NCBI GenBank assembly: GCA_033977485.1
Contig: CM066989.1
Location: 99,405,887-99,469,886, forward strand
Direction of reading: 5' to 3'
Origin: Hydrangea macrophylla
Taxonomy: Eukaryota > Streptophyta > Magnoliopsida > Cornales > Hydrangeaceae
DNA length: 64,000 nucleotides
This document shows, one piece after another, positions 11,501 through 23,535 of the stretch; positions within the stretch are counted from its first letter, which is position 1; each line of letters begins with the position of its first letter. The notes under the pieces were generated by a model. The model was not told where the DNA came from. It worked only from the letters and a program-made list of their open reading frames with translations, and searched no databases. The position numbers and the translations under genes were made by a program.

Positions 11501-12111
11501 CTATTTTTGTTATCTGCACTATGCCTCTGTAATTGCTAGTACCCGTTCGATTTTGGCCGACCTAACACCTGCCTTAGCAAATGTTTTAGGACCGTAACCA
11601 ACAGAACACCTAGTCTTACTGACCTTTCTAAAAGGTAATTGCCCGGAGCGCTGTAGGGACTAGCCCTACTTAGCATCCAGAATCGCCCGGGGTATCATAG
11701 GTGTATCCTATTTTACGACCCGGGATATATCTCTGATCACTGTAAGTGCTTAGGGAGATCTCCCAAGCTCTTGTAGCGACCGGTGTGATTTCCTATTTTG
11801 GCCTGATATTCCCCTGCCCCCCAAGCATTTTGCTAAGGCGGGAGTACGGGAAGAGGTGACCGTAGGAAACCGACCAGGGACATGGGTGGTCGCAGGGGCA
11901 TTTGAAGTTCGCCATCGTCGGCCGCCTAGGGGTTTGGCCCCGTTGTCGGCCGGGCCTAAGCGAAGCTTTAAGTAATTTCCTGTTTAGGTCTACAATCTCC
12001 TTGCTCTCGGCGTCCTGTAAGGCGAGGGCATGTTGGGGAGCGGACGTAGGAAACCGACCTGGAACATGGGTGATTGCAGGGTCCTTTTGTGCCTCGGTTC
12101 GGAGCCCGAGG
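11501..12111. other. Non-coding 3' region of element 2
   Basis: GC-moderate sequence with no credible gene. The frame at 11902-12132 has no recognisable domain and overlaps repeat-like CCGACC/GGGCC text. It leads into the 29-bp array. Confidence 0.5.
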
Positions 12112-12285
12112 TCTTTTCTTCCTTGGGGTTAGGCCCATGGTCTTTTCTGCCTTGGGGTTAGGCCCAAGGTCTTTTCTGCCTTGGGGTTAGGCCCAAGGTC
12201 TTTGTTGCCTCGGGGTTCTACCCAAGGTCTTTTCTGCCTTGGGGTTAGACCCAAGGTCTTTGTTGCCTCGGGGTACGACCCAAGG
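12112..12285. repeat. 29-bp tandem array, six copies
   Basis: Copies of TCTTTTCTGCCTTGGGGTTA plus nine more bases start at 12112, 12141, 12170, 12199, 12228 and 12257. A degenerate copy precedes them, and a T-rich run follows before the element 3 insertion. It lies in the 3' non-coding part of element 2. Confidence 0.88.
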
Positions 12286-12589
12286 TCTTTTTTTTTTTTT
12301 GCATTGCACGGTGTAAACACCCCAATTTGACCGACCGTCGAATTTAGGAGAGCATCACCTCCACGTCCGATGATGATAAGGATCGAAAAGATTCGAAGTA
12401 TTCCAAACTCTTCAGAAAGTTCTCCAAACGCGATAAAATTTCACAGAAAGAAGAAAATACCAGGTATTTAGTAGAATTCAGGTGTAAAACACTATTTTCG
12501 GAAAAGATCTTCAAGAATAAGTTTCTTTAAGGAAAAGAGAAGAAAGAAAAGACCTAAAAAGGGAAGTTCTGCAGAAAAACGGCACACGG

Positions 12590-12915
12590 CAGATTTTCGC
12601 GGCATTCAGTGAATGCCGAGCGGTACTCACTGAATGTCGCACGGTATTCGGTGAGTGCCGGGCCGGCACTTACTGAGTGTCGCTGACATTTTCTGACTAC
12701 CGTTTGCTTTTAAAGTCCGTATTTTGTGGTACAATACGTATGTGTAGGCGGATAAAAACAAAAATCTAATAAAGTAAGGTTGACGAAAAAAACGGCAATC
12801 AATAATTTGCCGCGGCACTCACTGAGAGCCGCGCGGCAGTTGCGAAGTGCCGCGACGGTAGTCGCAAAGTGCCGCGGCGGCACTCACCGACTGCCGCGGA
12901 TAACTTTTGAATGCC
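12590..12915. promoter_or_regulatory. GC-rich palindrome cluster in the 5' LTR of element 3
   Basis: About ten degenerate units of the 19-bp palindrome family CGGCACTCACTGAGTGCCG. One exact-arm example is CGGCATTCAGTGAATGCCG at 12600-12618. The cluster sits 110-430 bp upstream of the LTR TATA box, and a copy is in the 3' LTR at 38940-39250. A role as a binding-site array is inference. Confidence 0.7.
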
Positions 12916-13026
12916 GCCCTGGGCAGCAGTCTGTCTAATTTCAGGAAGTACGTATGTACCACCAAATGGGATAATTACACCTGTCTTTTACTCCAAATTC
13001 ACTGAAAATACTTGGTAATTTTTGTC

Positions 13027-13038
13027 TATAAAAAGAGG
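13027..13038 (+). promoter_or_regulatory. LTR TATA box of element 3
   Basis: TATAAAAAGAGG lies downstream of the palindrome cluster. The same site is at about 39366 in the other LTR. This is the expected start region of the genomic RNA. Confidence 0.7.
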
Positions 13039-15348
13039 AAAGATCTTCCTTGGAACATATGCAAGGGATATACACAAGAGATACACCAAAAAAATACAAA
13101 AAATCACTACCATTACACTAACATATTTTTGAGAGAAAAGAGAGTTTAGAGAACTAGAGAGAAGAGCTTGGAAGATCTTCAAAGAAAGACTTTTGAGGAT
13201 AGTTTGGAGGTGACCCTCTAATCTTGGTTGTGTTTTCTTTCTTTTTGAGCTTCTAATCTTCAAATCATTTTTAGTTTTTCTTGATTAAATCTTAGAGTTT
13301 GTCTAGTAAGCTTAGGAGTTCTTGTTTCTAATTCTTTAGTCTTTCTTATATTTCTTTTTGTTTATGTTCCTCTCTTGAGATTCTTGGAGATCTTCAATAT
13401 CTCCCTTGAAATCTCTTGAGTATGATTCTTTGAATCCCATGTAAGCTTATACTTTACATGAGAGTCAAAATTTGATCATCACTTCATTTCATAAGCAAAT
13501 AGATGAATCCAAGTCCATACTCATGACTTGGATCCTCTAAACTTGGTACTTTATGAAATCATTTCCATATTCTCTTTGAAACTTATGAGTATTAGCCATG
13601 TCTTCATCTACAATGACCATCAAATGGTAGGAGAAAATGGTTTTGAGTCTAAGTCCATCTCCATGGTTTAGAGTCCTCATCTTGAATTTTCATGAAGTCT
13701 ATTCATACTTCCTTTGAAATCTACAAATATGAAGGTCTTTAGTCTCCAATGACCATCAAATGGTAGGAGAAAATGGTTTAGTTTAAGTCCAACTACATGG
13801 TTTAATAGTTGGGGTTAACAAATAAAGTTGAACTTGACAAATGAAAACAGTGAGTTTATAAACTGATTTCGATCAAAGATTTTTAGTTCGAAATCTAACC
13901 GTTGAAATCAAGTGAAACCAACGGGAAAGTGTCAATAACATAATACTCTACCACTGTAATTTTTGTTTTAAGGTGATCTCATGTCTAAGATGGTTTGGTC
14001 TTGTGATTTTTAATACATGCAGCTCTTTGTCCGAAATTTCAGAACAGTAAATCCATTTTGAAACTAATAAATCGGAATTTTAACGGGGTTTTTGAGGTCT
14101 CTAATAACATTTTCTAGGTACCTTAATGTGTTAGGGAGATCCCCTAAAAAGATCTAAGTGTTTCTCATCTGTTTGCTATTTTTAATAAATCGTACAAGAT
14201 CTCTGGACAGAGAGTTACAGATTCCTGAGTGATGCCTAGTGTTTTCCATATTCCCGGAGATCTAACCGTTCAAACCTTGATTTTCTTTTTGGGTTATAAA
14301 CTAGACTCACAGAGGCATATTGTATCCAAAAAGCATTAAGATCCAACTGTTGGAAGCATGGGTTTTCTATTTTTTAAGATCTGGTCTGCTCTCTGTAATT
14401 CATGAAAAACTGCTACTGTTTTTGTCTAATCTTGTTTATCTCAACTCAAATGGACTCCTAATGTCTTAGGACCCAAATCATACTTTGAATAATGATAACT
14501 TAGCTTAAATCAAGAAGTTATGTGACCCAAATTAGTGAATAAATCCATGTTTTATTCTTGTTCACATTCATCCATCCATGTACATTTATTTGCTCATGAT
14601 TAGAACTAGCTATTGAACATAGTTGGATTTCATGTTTGTTAGATCTAAGCTAGAGAATTAGGATTGATTATTTGATAGCATATTATTATTTGAAGCATGT
14701 GGACTAACCTTTTGTTTTGTAGCGCATTTGAGGTACAATTTCTCATCTCCCTTCTAGTTTATTTCATTCCTTGATTTTATTGATTTCTCGACCTCATGCG
14801 TGACACCTTAGAATTAGGAGCTTGCCTTATATGTATATGTGATTAGAGACTCTTTTTAGGATTTTCTTTTGTTTGTATGCATTGCACGCTTAATATCGCT
14901 GCTGGATCCCAGGTAAGTTCTTTTGTTCCCTATTATATATCATATCGCTTGCTACTTGACTTATGTGACTTTTTTTAATGATATTTTATCAATTGCGGTT
15001 TTACACCCCTTTGGACATGCTTTTGTGATGTATATGTATATATGTATTAGTTGAGGGCATGCTTAGATTAATAAATTTGATTAAAAGGATGTTGAGTAGA
15101 GGCCTATCGTAAGATAGGATGAGAGAGAGTGTTTTAGTCCGATGGGCTCCTTCCTCTCTCATTCCATAATCCCCGGACCTAGTTAATCTCTGGTTTCTAA
15201 AAAGATCAGTTTGCTTTGAAAATGGTTTCTTAATTTTCCTTTTAAAAATTAAGTGGCGAATCATTCGTTTCGAATTTGAAATTTTGGAAAAGAATTTTGA
15301 AAGAAAAGCTGTGGATAAAAGAAAGAAAACCTGCGATATCCACAATCT

Positions 15349-15366
15349 GGCGACTCTGCTGGGGAT
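15349..15366 (+). other. Primer-binding site of element 3
   Basis: TGGCGACTCTGCTGGGGA lies three bases after the LTR end. It is the type of PBS reported for Ogre/Tat elements primed by an arginine tRNA. The tRNA match is from memory. Confidence 0.8.
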
Positions 15367-16612
15367 CGAACCCAGAATCTCTGGTTTCACAGACCAGAAT
15401 TCTGATTTTGGGTTCACTTGAGGATTAAACTTGGAAAATATCCTTTTAATCAAATTAATTAATCTTTGTGTGCCTGTTGCATTTCACTTGCATGTCCAGC
15501 CAGTCGATTGCATGGAACTATGACCTTGGAGACTCAGGGCAACCCGGTCGGTCAAGTCATCATGGGACTGTGTGATCACCCTTGATCTCTTACCATGTTT
15601 TGGTATATGAAGCATCCTATCGGGTGTGTGTCATGGGTCCCTTATTTGACCAAAACCCAGCTTTTTCATAGTAGTTTCCATAGAACCTTTCAATCTTAGG
15701 AAATCAATTATTGATTAGGATTATGTGCTAGGAAGTTTTGTATGCCCAGACGGGATTACTTGAGATGATGACGATACTTACTTGATGAAAGATGTATAAT
15801 CTTTTAATCACCTTTCAGCAAATTCTCCTCATGTTCTGCGACATTTGGAGAACATGCCGAACCTTGATTATAGGATCATATTTCTTATATCATGTCTAGC
15901 TAAGCATCGTTGACCTTGTATGTATCCAAATTCATGGAAAGTACGATGATGATCCGGTCATGTGATCCCCCTACCCAAAGAATTTCTTTTCACGTGGGAG
16001 CTAAGGTTTTCATTCACCATTCTGAAAAGAAAATCTTTCTTTCCCCTTTCAAATTAGAGTTCCCAAAATAACCTTTGTTAAGGCATATTTTCAATCGATC
16101 ATCTTCAACAATCAACAATAAATTCGAAAATCCTTGAAAAATATCTTGGGAAGAACGAGTTTCCAAATAAAAGCCCAATCATTTTTATAAAAGAGCGTTT
16201 AACACTCTCAAAAGCATTCTCAAGAACCTTTTTAGCATCCAAAATGCTTTTCAAATAAACTTCGAAATTTTTGAAATGACCAACCTCTAAGAAGGTAGTG
16301 GGGATCACAATGAAAGGAGAAATCAGCACACTCGACATGGGTGAGGATTTTATGTGCTTATGTGTTTATGTGTTAGGATTAGGATTTTCACTTTTCTTTT
16401 GGCATATAGAATAGGCACACACGCGCACATGCATTGCATCTGCATGACATGCGTTGAAATAAGAAAAAGGGGGCTTTTACTTTACCAAAAATCTTTTAAA
16501 ACAAAAATACATAGGTTTTAAATCAAAATTAAACCTTTTTGTAGGGGCAAAGATAGCATCAACCTGGTTTAGGAGACCCGCGGCAAGGCTAATAAGAAGA
16601 GAAGACATTGAA
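15367..16612 (+). other. Leader between PBS and gag of element 3
   Basis: There is no sense-strand open frame of useful size. Many Ogre elements carry an extra ORF here, but I see none. The minus-strand frame at 16105-16338 has no recognisable features. Confidence 0.55.
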
Positions 16613-17726
16613 ATGGAGGAAGAAAGAAACAACGTGGAAGTAGCCGGATTATGGATACTGGTAGAACAACAAGCGGAGCAAATGAGGCGACAGGCCGAAA
16701 ACATGAACCGCATGATGGGAATGATAGAAGAGATGAACCGCCGACCACCACCCGAAGTTCCACCTGTTATGGACCCACCTTTGGGAGGAGGAGAGGGAGA
16801 TTGGTTTCATGATCAGGAGGCGCAATGGACTGATGCGCTGCGGGCCAATAGAGAAAGAGAGAAAGCTGAGAAAGAGAAGTTACTAACCGAGAAAATAGAG
16901 AAGCTGGAAAGGGTAGTGCGCAAGGCTCAAGGGGTAGACACTTATTTGATGGAGTTGGAAGGTCTGTACGACGGGGTCCACGAAACACTGCCTGCCGGGT
17001 TCAAGATGCCAATCTTCGACAAGTTTGACGGGACTGGGAATCCTCGCAGCCACGTGAGAATGTGTATTGGGGCTTTCCAACCAAGTGGACTGAGCACAAC
17101 CATGATGGCAGTCTTGTTTCAACAAACCCTAACCAGAGCTGCTCTGTCGTGGTACCTTACGCTTGAACCAAGCAAGACCAGAGTGTGGGAGGAAGTGATT
17201 AAAGTATTTGTGGCCCAGTATGAGTACAATCAAGACCTAGACGTCACTGTCCGAGATCTAGAAACAACCAGGCAGGGAAGCAAAGAGTCGTTCGCTGAAT
17301 ATCTGAGTCGATGGAGAAGAAAGGCTACAAAGATGGTACAGAGGCCATCTGAGAAAGAACAGATCCGGATGTTAATGAAGAACCTACAGCCGGTCTATCA
17401 AGGGAAAATGAGGTTTCAGTCCATCAACACTTTTGTCAAGGTGTTTGACGTGGGGACAAGGATTGAAGACGCGATTCAAGAAGGAACCATCAAGAAGGAA
17501 GAACAACCAAACCGGTACAGGAGGCCAAACTATGGATCCAACGGAGGACAAACGGGAGGTCACTCTGGCCCCACCGATGTCAATGCACTGAATGGACCAG
17601 AAAGGAAATTCGACATAGCACCAAGGAGAGGAGGGGATAAAGCACCAATAAGGTTCTCAGATTTGGGAGTGTCACTGTCAACCGCCCTCGATAGATTGTT
17701 AGCCAAGGGGCATCTCCGTCAGCTGG
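16613..17726 (+). pseudogene. Element 3 gag, cut by the CACTA insertion
   Basis: ATG at 16613 opens 371 codons without a stop. Residues 20-60 are Met/Gln/Arg-rich helix, and residues 75-110 are a charged coiled coil. From about residue 135 comes the retrotransposon-gag core (MPIFDKFDGTGNP, then WYLTLEP and FAEYLSRWRRKA). The frame ends at the CACTA insertion at 17727. The reading phase there matches the sequence resuming at 25417, so gag-protease was one frame before the insertion. Gag forms the particle that packages element RNA. Confidence 0.92.
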
Positions 17727-17773
17727 CACTACACCATTCAGTCAAATTTCTAACACAGAGGTTTTTGGTTTCC

Positions 17774-17913
17774 TAACGGTAAATTACCGTTACAAATTTG
17801 TAACGGTAATTTACCGTTAGATATTTATAAATTCCGTTAGTAATTTTTCAAGTCTAGTTATTTTAGAATTTTCTAACAATAGCAAAATAAATACTAACGG
17901 TAAATTACCGTTA
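17774..17913. repeat. CACTA subterminal palindromes, left end
   Basis: Three complete copies of TAACGGTAAATTACCGTTA or its variant, plus partial units, lie within 200 bp of the left end. In CACTA elements such motifs bind the transposition accessory protein. That role is inferred here. Confidence 0.85.
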
Positions 17914-18169
17914 CAAAGTTTTACCTAAATTAATTATTTAAAATAAAAGATAAAAGATTAAAAGAAAAGGAAAAAGGAAAACTAAAAAAAAGAGGGTTCT
18001 TGGGCGGCAAACCCAAAACAAAAGGGGATCTGAGAGACAAAAGGGGATGAGAGACAGAGAGAGAGAAAAGGGGATCGGCTCCACCGTGGTCCTCCTGCCG
18101 CCACCACTCCACCATCGTTTTCCCGCCGCCACCACTCCGTCCTCGTCGTCTTCTCGCGGATCTGGTTAG

Positions 18170-18200
18170 TCGTCTCTCTCTCTGTCACACACACAAACAC

Positions 18201-18280
<80 letters not shown>

Positions 18281-18283
18281 AAG
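18170..18283. repeat. (TC)n/(AC)n microsatellite
   Basis: A long uninterrupted TC run flows into an AC run, inside the CACTA element. Confidence 0.95.
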
Positions 18284-19720
18284 CCAGGATGCCTATCCTA
18301 AGGATTTATTCTTATTATGTATGTTTGATACCTTCTGGTGGACATTTGTTGGAGTATGTTTCATCCTAAATCCTGAGCTAATCCTTTGCTATTGGCCTCT
18401 AATTTTTGGGTCCACCAGAAGACTACGTTTATTTTTTGTTTTAAAGATTTGTCTCTTTACAGTAGTATTTTTTGGATGATTTTGTAAGAATTTTAGTTGT
18501 AGTTTTGTATTTACAATTTGAGTTGTATTAGGGTGATCTTATTTCCCTAGATTAATTTTATCTATTTAAAGTTTTCCTAACTGTAGTAAATGGTTTTAGG
18601 AGATGAATATTTTTTGAAATCCTTGAGCTTTTAGCTCTCTCTCGATGTCCTGTCTCGCTCTCTCTAACTCTTCGATCTCTTCACTGTCTAGTTCTTGAAT
18701 TAGGAACATATTCTCACCCCTCTTCTTTCTTTAGTTTCTCTAGGTACCATACCTAAATTTAGATTGGCTATATACAAATAATAGGGTAATCACTAACCTA
18801 CCTTTAGGTAAGGTCAAAATATAGAAATCTCTCTTTTCTTTTCTTTTCTTTTTTTTTTTGCTAGGAAGGCTTTGTTTTTCAAGTCTTAATTTTTTTTTTA
18901 GCTTTGTTTGTTGCAAGTTTGAACAAAAGCAACTAATTGTCTGACCATGTGCTGCAACCTGGAGATGTATCCCTTTTTTTTTTCTTTATCTTCACTGACA
19001 AGCATCTTTGAAAACAAGACAAACCCCATGTGCTGCTATCTTAAACCATCTTTAATTTTTTGGGTAATTTTTCACAACCATCTTAAAACATGTCTAGCAT
19101 GATACATATTTAATGATACATGGTGATTCACAGATTCAATGAATTAAAAGGAAACACCCAAGGCTCTTTGTCTATGCATATTTGGTTAGATACATTTTTA
19201 TTTATTTATTTTTATAAAGTATTACAAGTGTTTGGATATAGATTTGTTTATTGTTGGTGACTAACATCCTTTTTTTTTATGTCTCTATATGTGTCTTTCT
19301 TGGAGCTGACAGATTGGATGTTTAAAGTCATCAGCCTTGTTGCATTGAAGAGGTGCCTTAATCTCTCTATCTCCTCCCCCCCACACATTTAGTTAAAGGG
19401 TGTGAAATTTAAGTGGGCTATAACAGGGTGTCCTGAATAGAATAAAGAAGTTTTTGATATGTTTTTATTGTTGTTTGTGGCTGTCAAAATGTGTGATGGG
19501 TAGTTGGAGATTTGATGTATTTTTCAGCCCCTAAATATAGCTGAGATTAGAGAGAGAAGAGTGGTGTTAACTCTATACATATGCATTGTCGCATTAAGCT
19601 ATTAACTTTATACTCCTGCAGCTTCGGAGTATACTTTCAATCTTCATATGCATTGTCGCATTAAGCTGTTAACTCTGTACACTATATTCTGTTGTTGATT
19701 TCCATTCTGTTGTTCATCAG
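18284..19720. other. Non-coding CACTA interior
   Basis: T-rich intron-like sequence with no recognisable coding segment. It may be intron or 5' sequence that came with the acyl-CoA synthetase fragment downstream. Confidence 0.4.
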
Positions 19721-19888
19721 GGTAAGGAGTACCCATCAGAGATTTTGCTTCCTCAGCCCTTTAACATTTGTACAATAATGTACACTAGTGGTACCACCGG
19801 TGATCCAAAAGGTGTTATATTAACACATGAAAACATTGCATCGACCATAAAAGGAGTCGATCTCTTTATGGCATGGTTTGAAGAAAAG
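19721..19888 (+). pseudogene. Captured exon of a long-chain acyl-CoA synthetase (exon a)
   Basis: A 168-nt open block encodes 56 residues and is flanked by an AG acceptor (TTCATCAG) and a GTAAGC donor. It contains [14 protein letters not shown], the ATP/AMP-binding signature of the acyl-adenylate-forming enzymes, in the version (ICTIMYTSG) typical of plant LACS proteins, followed by [18 protein letters not shown] activates fatty acids to acyl-CoA. Only a fragment is present inside the CACTA element, so no enzyme can be made from it. Confidence 0.88.
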
Positions 19889-20064
19889 GTAAGCACATGT
19901 TTATACATAATCTGATCTCTCACTTGAGCCATGATATGCGTGTGTGTGTGTGTGGTCTCACCCTATGGGGTTGATTTTTCACCTAATTAATCTCATATTT
20001 TGTGTTCCCGCGCGAATTCAAGTTGTCAGTACTTGAGATTCCTGCTTCCTTTGTTGTGTATCAT

Positions 20065-20065
<1 letters not shown>

Positions 20066-20108
<43 letters not shown>
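20066..20108. repeat. (CT)n microsatellite
   Basis: About 21 CT units, in the intron between the two captured LACS exons. Confidence 0.95.
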
Positions 20109-20143
20109 AGTAATATGACATTTTCAATTGGGACTTTGGATAG

Positions 20144-20254
20144 ATAAAAGTGGATGATGTTTATATATCTTTCTTGCCCCTTGCTCATATCCTTGACCGG
20201 TTGATTGAAGAATATTTTTTCCACAATGGTGCTTATGTTGGCTACTATCATGGA
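20144..20254 (+). pseudogene. Captured LACS exon b
   Basis: This is a 37-codon block with an AG acceptor and GTAAGT donor. It encodes DDVYISFLPLAHILDR followed by EEYFFHNGA and GYYHG, the next conserved segment of plant LACS proteins, in the order and spacing expected after exon a. The captured piece therefore came from genomic DNA with its intron. Confidence 0.87.
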
Positions 20255-20550
20255 GTAAGTTGCTTGAACCCTGTTTTCTTGTTTCAAATCAAACTCCATT
20301 TGGTTCTTGAAAAGAGTGGATATTGAAAGTGTAAAATAGATTGGAAAACAAGTAATTGACTCTCTTGTTGTGTAGTAGACGAGTTGAAAGAAATGCAATT
20401 AAAACCTTTTATTTTTTAAAAGCTCTTTCCAGAACCTAAATGGAGTTTAGAGTTCTTAAATTTGTATATGATTTCCAATATTGGAAATTTGATTTCTTTT
20501 GTTTCCAACTTTGTTCATTTGAAGGATTTGAATGCGGTAAAAGATGGTTC

Positions 20551-20595
20551 GATGGAAAAAATCTCTAGACTTATGTCTAACAAGATACTTTTTTT
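20551..20595 (+). pseudogene. Partial LACS exon c, sense copy
   Basis: About 35 bp encodes MEKISRLMSNKIL. It is nearly identical to the reverse complement of 23164-23200, where the exon is longer. It looks like the tail of a third LACS exon whose front is lost here. Confidence 0.45.
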
Positions 20596-20775
20596 TAAGG
20601 GGGTACATCAGTACATGTACTCTGCTCTCCTCTGTGTGTCTAGACTAGCTATATATGGATTAGGATAATAGCTTTGGAACCTCATTTTAAACTTGATTAA
20701 TTACTTCATAGTTAAATCTGAACTATTCTATGTTTTTGCTTATATATATATATATATATATTCTCATTACTGCAG

Positions 20776-20888
20776 GGAAACAAGGCAAGATATCAGAATA
20801 CTACAAGAAACAGGAAAGGCTCCTCGAAGGGTTCAATGAGATGGAAACTATTCATGAGGCAGGCTGTTTGCCTGGAAGTCTAACAGAG
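20776..20888 (+). pseudogene. Captured exon of an MTP-type metal transporter (exon a)
   Basis: A 113-nt block after a CTGCAG acceptor encodes [18 protein letters not shown] and GCLPGSLTE, matching the cytosolic N-terminal part of plant Mn-type cation diffusion facilitators (MTP8-MTP11 group, nearest MTP9/10 by recollection). The donor is GTTGCT, which is weak. These transporters move manganese out of the cytosol. Only a fragment is present. Confidence 0.85.
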
Positions 20889-21344
20889 GTTGCTTGCTTG
20901 TTAATTAGTTGCTTTCATCAACCGTTGATTTGTTTTAGGCATTAATTTATTAGTATATGTCTTTTGGGGTCAAAATACTTAAAAGTATTTGGAAAGTCAG
21001 ACACAATTGTCTTAAAATTATGGTTATGCTGACACAAAATTTGCTTGACTTTACTATATCTAAATCTAATATACATAAACTTCATAGTCTGGGAACTTTT
21101 TCATGTCATAGTTTTTAAAAGGTCTCTTGTGGAACAGGTGAAGTAGCAATTTCTGGGTTTGGTTCTTTAGCCTAAGTAAAAAATAGTAACATGTTAGTAA
21201 TTCTCAGTATTACTCTTAAATCCAGTTGGAACAGGTTCATAAACTGTTGGTTTCCATAACAAAACGGCCATTTAACGTTTATATAATCAAGACATACCTT
21301 TCATTTTTCATATGCTATTTCTTATCTGTCAAAGTTTGTTTCAG

Positions 21345-21590
21345 GATGAATTGAAGCAGCTTGCAAAGAGTGAGAGAATAGCTGTTTACATATCAAATGC
21401 TGCTAACTTGGTGCTTTTCATGGCAAAAGTTTATGCTTCTATTGAGAGTAGATCTCTGGCAGTTATTGCATCAACGTTGGATTCGCTCTTGGATCTTTTA
21501 TCTGGGTTTATTCTTTGGTTTACTGCTCATGCCATGAGAAACCCCAACCAGTATCACTATCCTATTGGAAAGAAGAGGATGCAACCAGTG
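21345..21590 (+). pseudogene. Captured MTP exon b (first membrane segments)
   Basis: An 82-codon block has an AG acceptor (TTTCAG) and a GTAAGT donor. It encodes the segment after exon a, ending in [20 protein letters not shown] and [10 protein letters not shown]. The DSLLD motif belongs to the metal-binding DxxxD site of transmembrane helix 2 in MTP proteins. Frames across both exons are open. The gene is truncated after this exon by unrelated CACTA and Helitron sequence. Confidence 0.88.
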
Positions 21591-21876
21591 GTAAGTCCTT
21601 GAACTTGCCACCTAGCTAAAAAAAAATGACTTAGAGAAATACTCAAACTAGCAAGGGTAGATTTTTTTTTTTCCAAAAAAGTACTTCATATGATGTCAAT
21701 TTCGTATTCCAACCTTATTACATTATTTCCTCATTTGGCTTAAATGTTTGCGTGCGTTCTATCATGGGAGGGACGGGGAATGCAGGGCGAATGGGAGACC
21801 AATGGGTGATCACTTATATTGCTTGGCCTTCTTAGGCCACATTTGGAATCACTTCTCAAAAGTATCATGAGTACAA

Positions 21877-22654
21877 TCTATACTAATAAATAAAGTGAGA
21901 GGTAGGGGTACCCAATTTATTTTCACTACCACCCATATTTATATTAAAACCATTAAAAATAATACTCTAAAATACAAATATAAGGTACTAAAATGTCATT
22001 CACTATCTCCATTTGAATTTCAAATTATAAGGTATTAAATTTTGATCTAGGTGTCTTCGTAAGAGCAAACTCAGATTTTGAAGTATAAAGTCAAACGTGT
22101 AGACTTTAACTCACTGATTTGTAGGGATCATTTGGGTCATTTGTTTTTGGAGTGTCAAGTTGGTATCAATGGGATCAAAAGACAATGACATTTGATAGAA
22201 GGCAGTGAAATTTGGTAAAAGGCGGTAAAGATTAGTCAAAAGACAATGAAAGTTGTCCAAAGATAGTGAAATATGATTTCATTTGGCCCAAAAATAAAAA
22301 GTAAGGGACTTTTGGAGTTAAATATATATATATATATATGCCAAGGACCTAAGGTTGGAAAGTGTTCGTTTTAAGGACCTAAGGCCGAATGCCCCAACTT
22401 TTTAACCTGCTGCAGACTTTTTACGATCATTTTTGCAAGTCACTATGCCGACAAACCCTAGGCAAATTATTTTACTTCTCCTTTGTAGCTAGGTTTTACC
22501 GAATTAAGCCTCAATTTTTACTTTCTTCTCCAGTTTTTGAAGAGTATTTTGACATTTCATTTGAACTCAATTCTACTGATTAATTTTTTTTCTATTATCT
22601 TTTATTACAAATATTCTCCGACGGGAACGTGCCTTGCACATGACCTTCCCCTGA
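21877..22654 (+). mobile_element. Non-autonomous Helitron candidate
   Basis: The 5' end TCTATACTAATAAATAAAGT is preceded by A. The 3' end CTGA is followed by T. About 11 bases before the end is a short hairpin (GTGC CTT GCAC). These are the three hallmarks of plant Helitrons: insertion between A and T, a 5' TC with a 3' CTRR, and a 3' hairpin. No Rep/helicase is encoded. The interior is AT-rich with no gene. The hairpin stem is short, so the call is not certain. Confidence 0.6.
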
Positions 22655-23163
22655 TATTTAAACGTATGAGTGAATTTTCTATATCGAGAAAGAGACTTGA
22701 GTACAAAACCTAGGGCATATCAAGCCCAAATACGCCGAGTCACCTGACTAGTGTTTACATAGCTCCATGGCATTGGAAACTACGTCTTCCATTGATAAGA
22801 CCATAAGAGAGAATTTCCAAGGGGGCTTGTGTGGATTTGCATCTTCAGACTTAATTGTACCAGCAAGGAAAAGAAGAAAAGAGAAGAATAATTCCACAGT
22901 GTAATATATGTCCATGTCCATGTCCAAGAAAAATCTACCCAACTTTAGTTGTTTTGGAATTGCTTATAATAGAAACTAGCCACTTACATATCTGGGGAAG
23001 GTTTCCCTGATTTGACCTGGTCACTTCCAAGAATTACTTAAAAGTATGCTTTCCAATCTGCAGAAAATGAAATGAAAAAAAAAAAAGAAATAGAACTAGG
23101 ACACATTATATGGAATGTGCACCAACCATATTAGATCAGAAAATTGATATAAAAGTATCTTGC
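22655..23163. other. Non-coding CACTA interior
   Basis: No recognisable coding segment or repeat in this stretch. Confidence 0.4.
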
Positions 23164-23255
23164 TAGACATAAGTCTAGAGATTTTTTCCATGCCTTCGTG
23201 AATTCTATCATAAACTTGAGGTACCCCAGCCATAAGAGTTGGCTACTACATTAGA
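23164..23255 (-). pseudogene. Inverted LACS exon c
   Basis: On the - strand, after a GTAG acceptor, a block reads PTLMAGVPQVYDRIHEGMEK and continues with ISRLMSSK. PT.LAGVPRV..RIHEGI is the conserved LACS segment that follows the exon b region. It is therefore the next part of the same enzyme but in opposite orientation, about 3 kb away. It implies an inversion or a separate capture inside the CACTA element. Confidence 0.6.
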
Positions 23256-23535
23256 TCTCTGCGTCTCGAAGTTGCATCCTCTGGTATAACTATCACGTCC
23301 TCCCTCCCTCTATGTGGTATGTCTTTCTGTATCTAATAATTCTAGTTTTGTTTTGGATAGAGTCTTGGGTGCCTTATTAGCTAAAGAATCAAATCTATGA
23401 CAAAAGGACCAATTGAAACTAGTTTCAAGAATTTGTATTTTATCTTGAGTTTCACCAGTCTCTTTTCTTGTTCATTTGTGTTGAATGGTTGAAGCCAATT
23501 AGTCAATTGCAATGATCCTGTGATGGTTATTTCAG

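Larger units (their letters stand above)
12312..15345 (+). mobile_element. Element 3 5' LTR
   Basis: It matches 38670-41685 along its full length. It starts TGTAAACACCCC and ends GATATCCACA. A GC-rich palindrome cluster (12590-12915) lies upstream of a TATA box at 13027. The open frame on the - strand at 15001-15453 recurs in the other LTR (41342-41686) and has no domain, so I do not call it a gene. Confidence 0.95.

Noticed and set aside
15001..15453. 150-codon - strand frame in the element 3 LTR, repeated at 41342-41686
   Set aside because: It is LTR sequence and appears in both copies only because the LTRs are identical. No domain, and it is across the leader region.
16767..17125. Minus-strand frames opposite element 3 gag
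   Set aside because: Shadows of the gag frame with no features of their own.
19721..21590. A functional host LACS or MTP gene
   Set aside because: Only two to three exons of each are present, no full catalytic or membrane domain, and they lie within CACTA ends.
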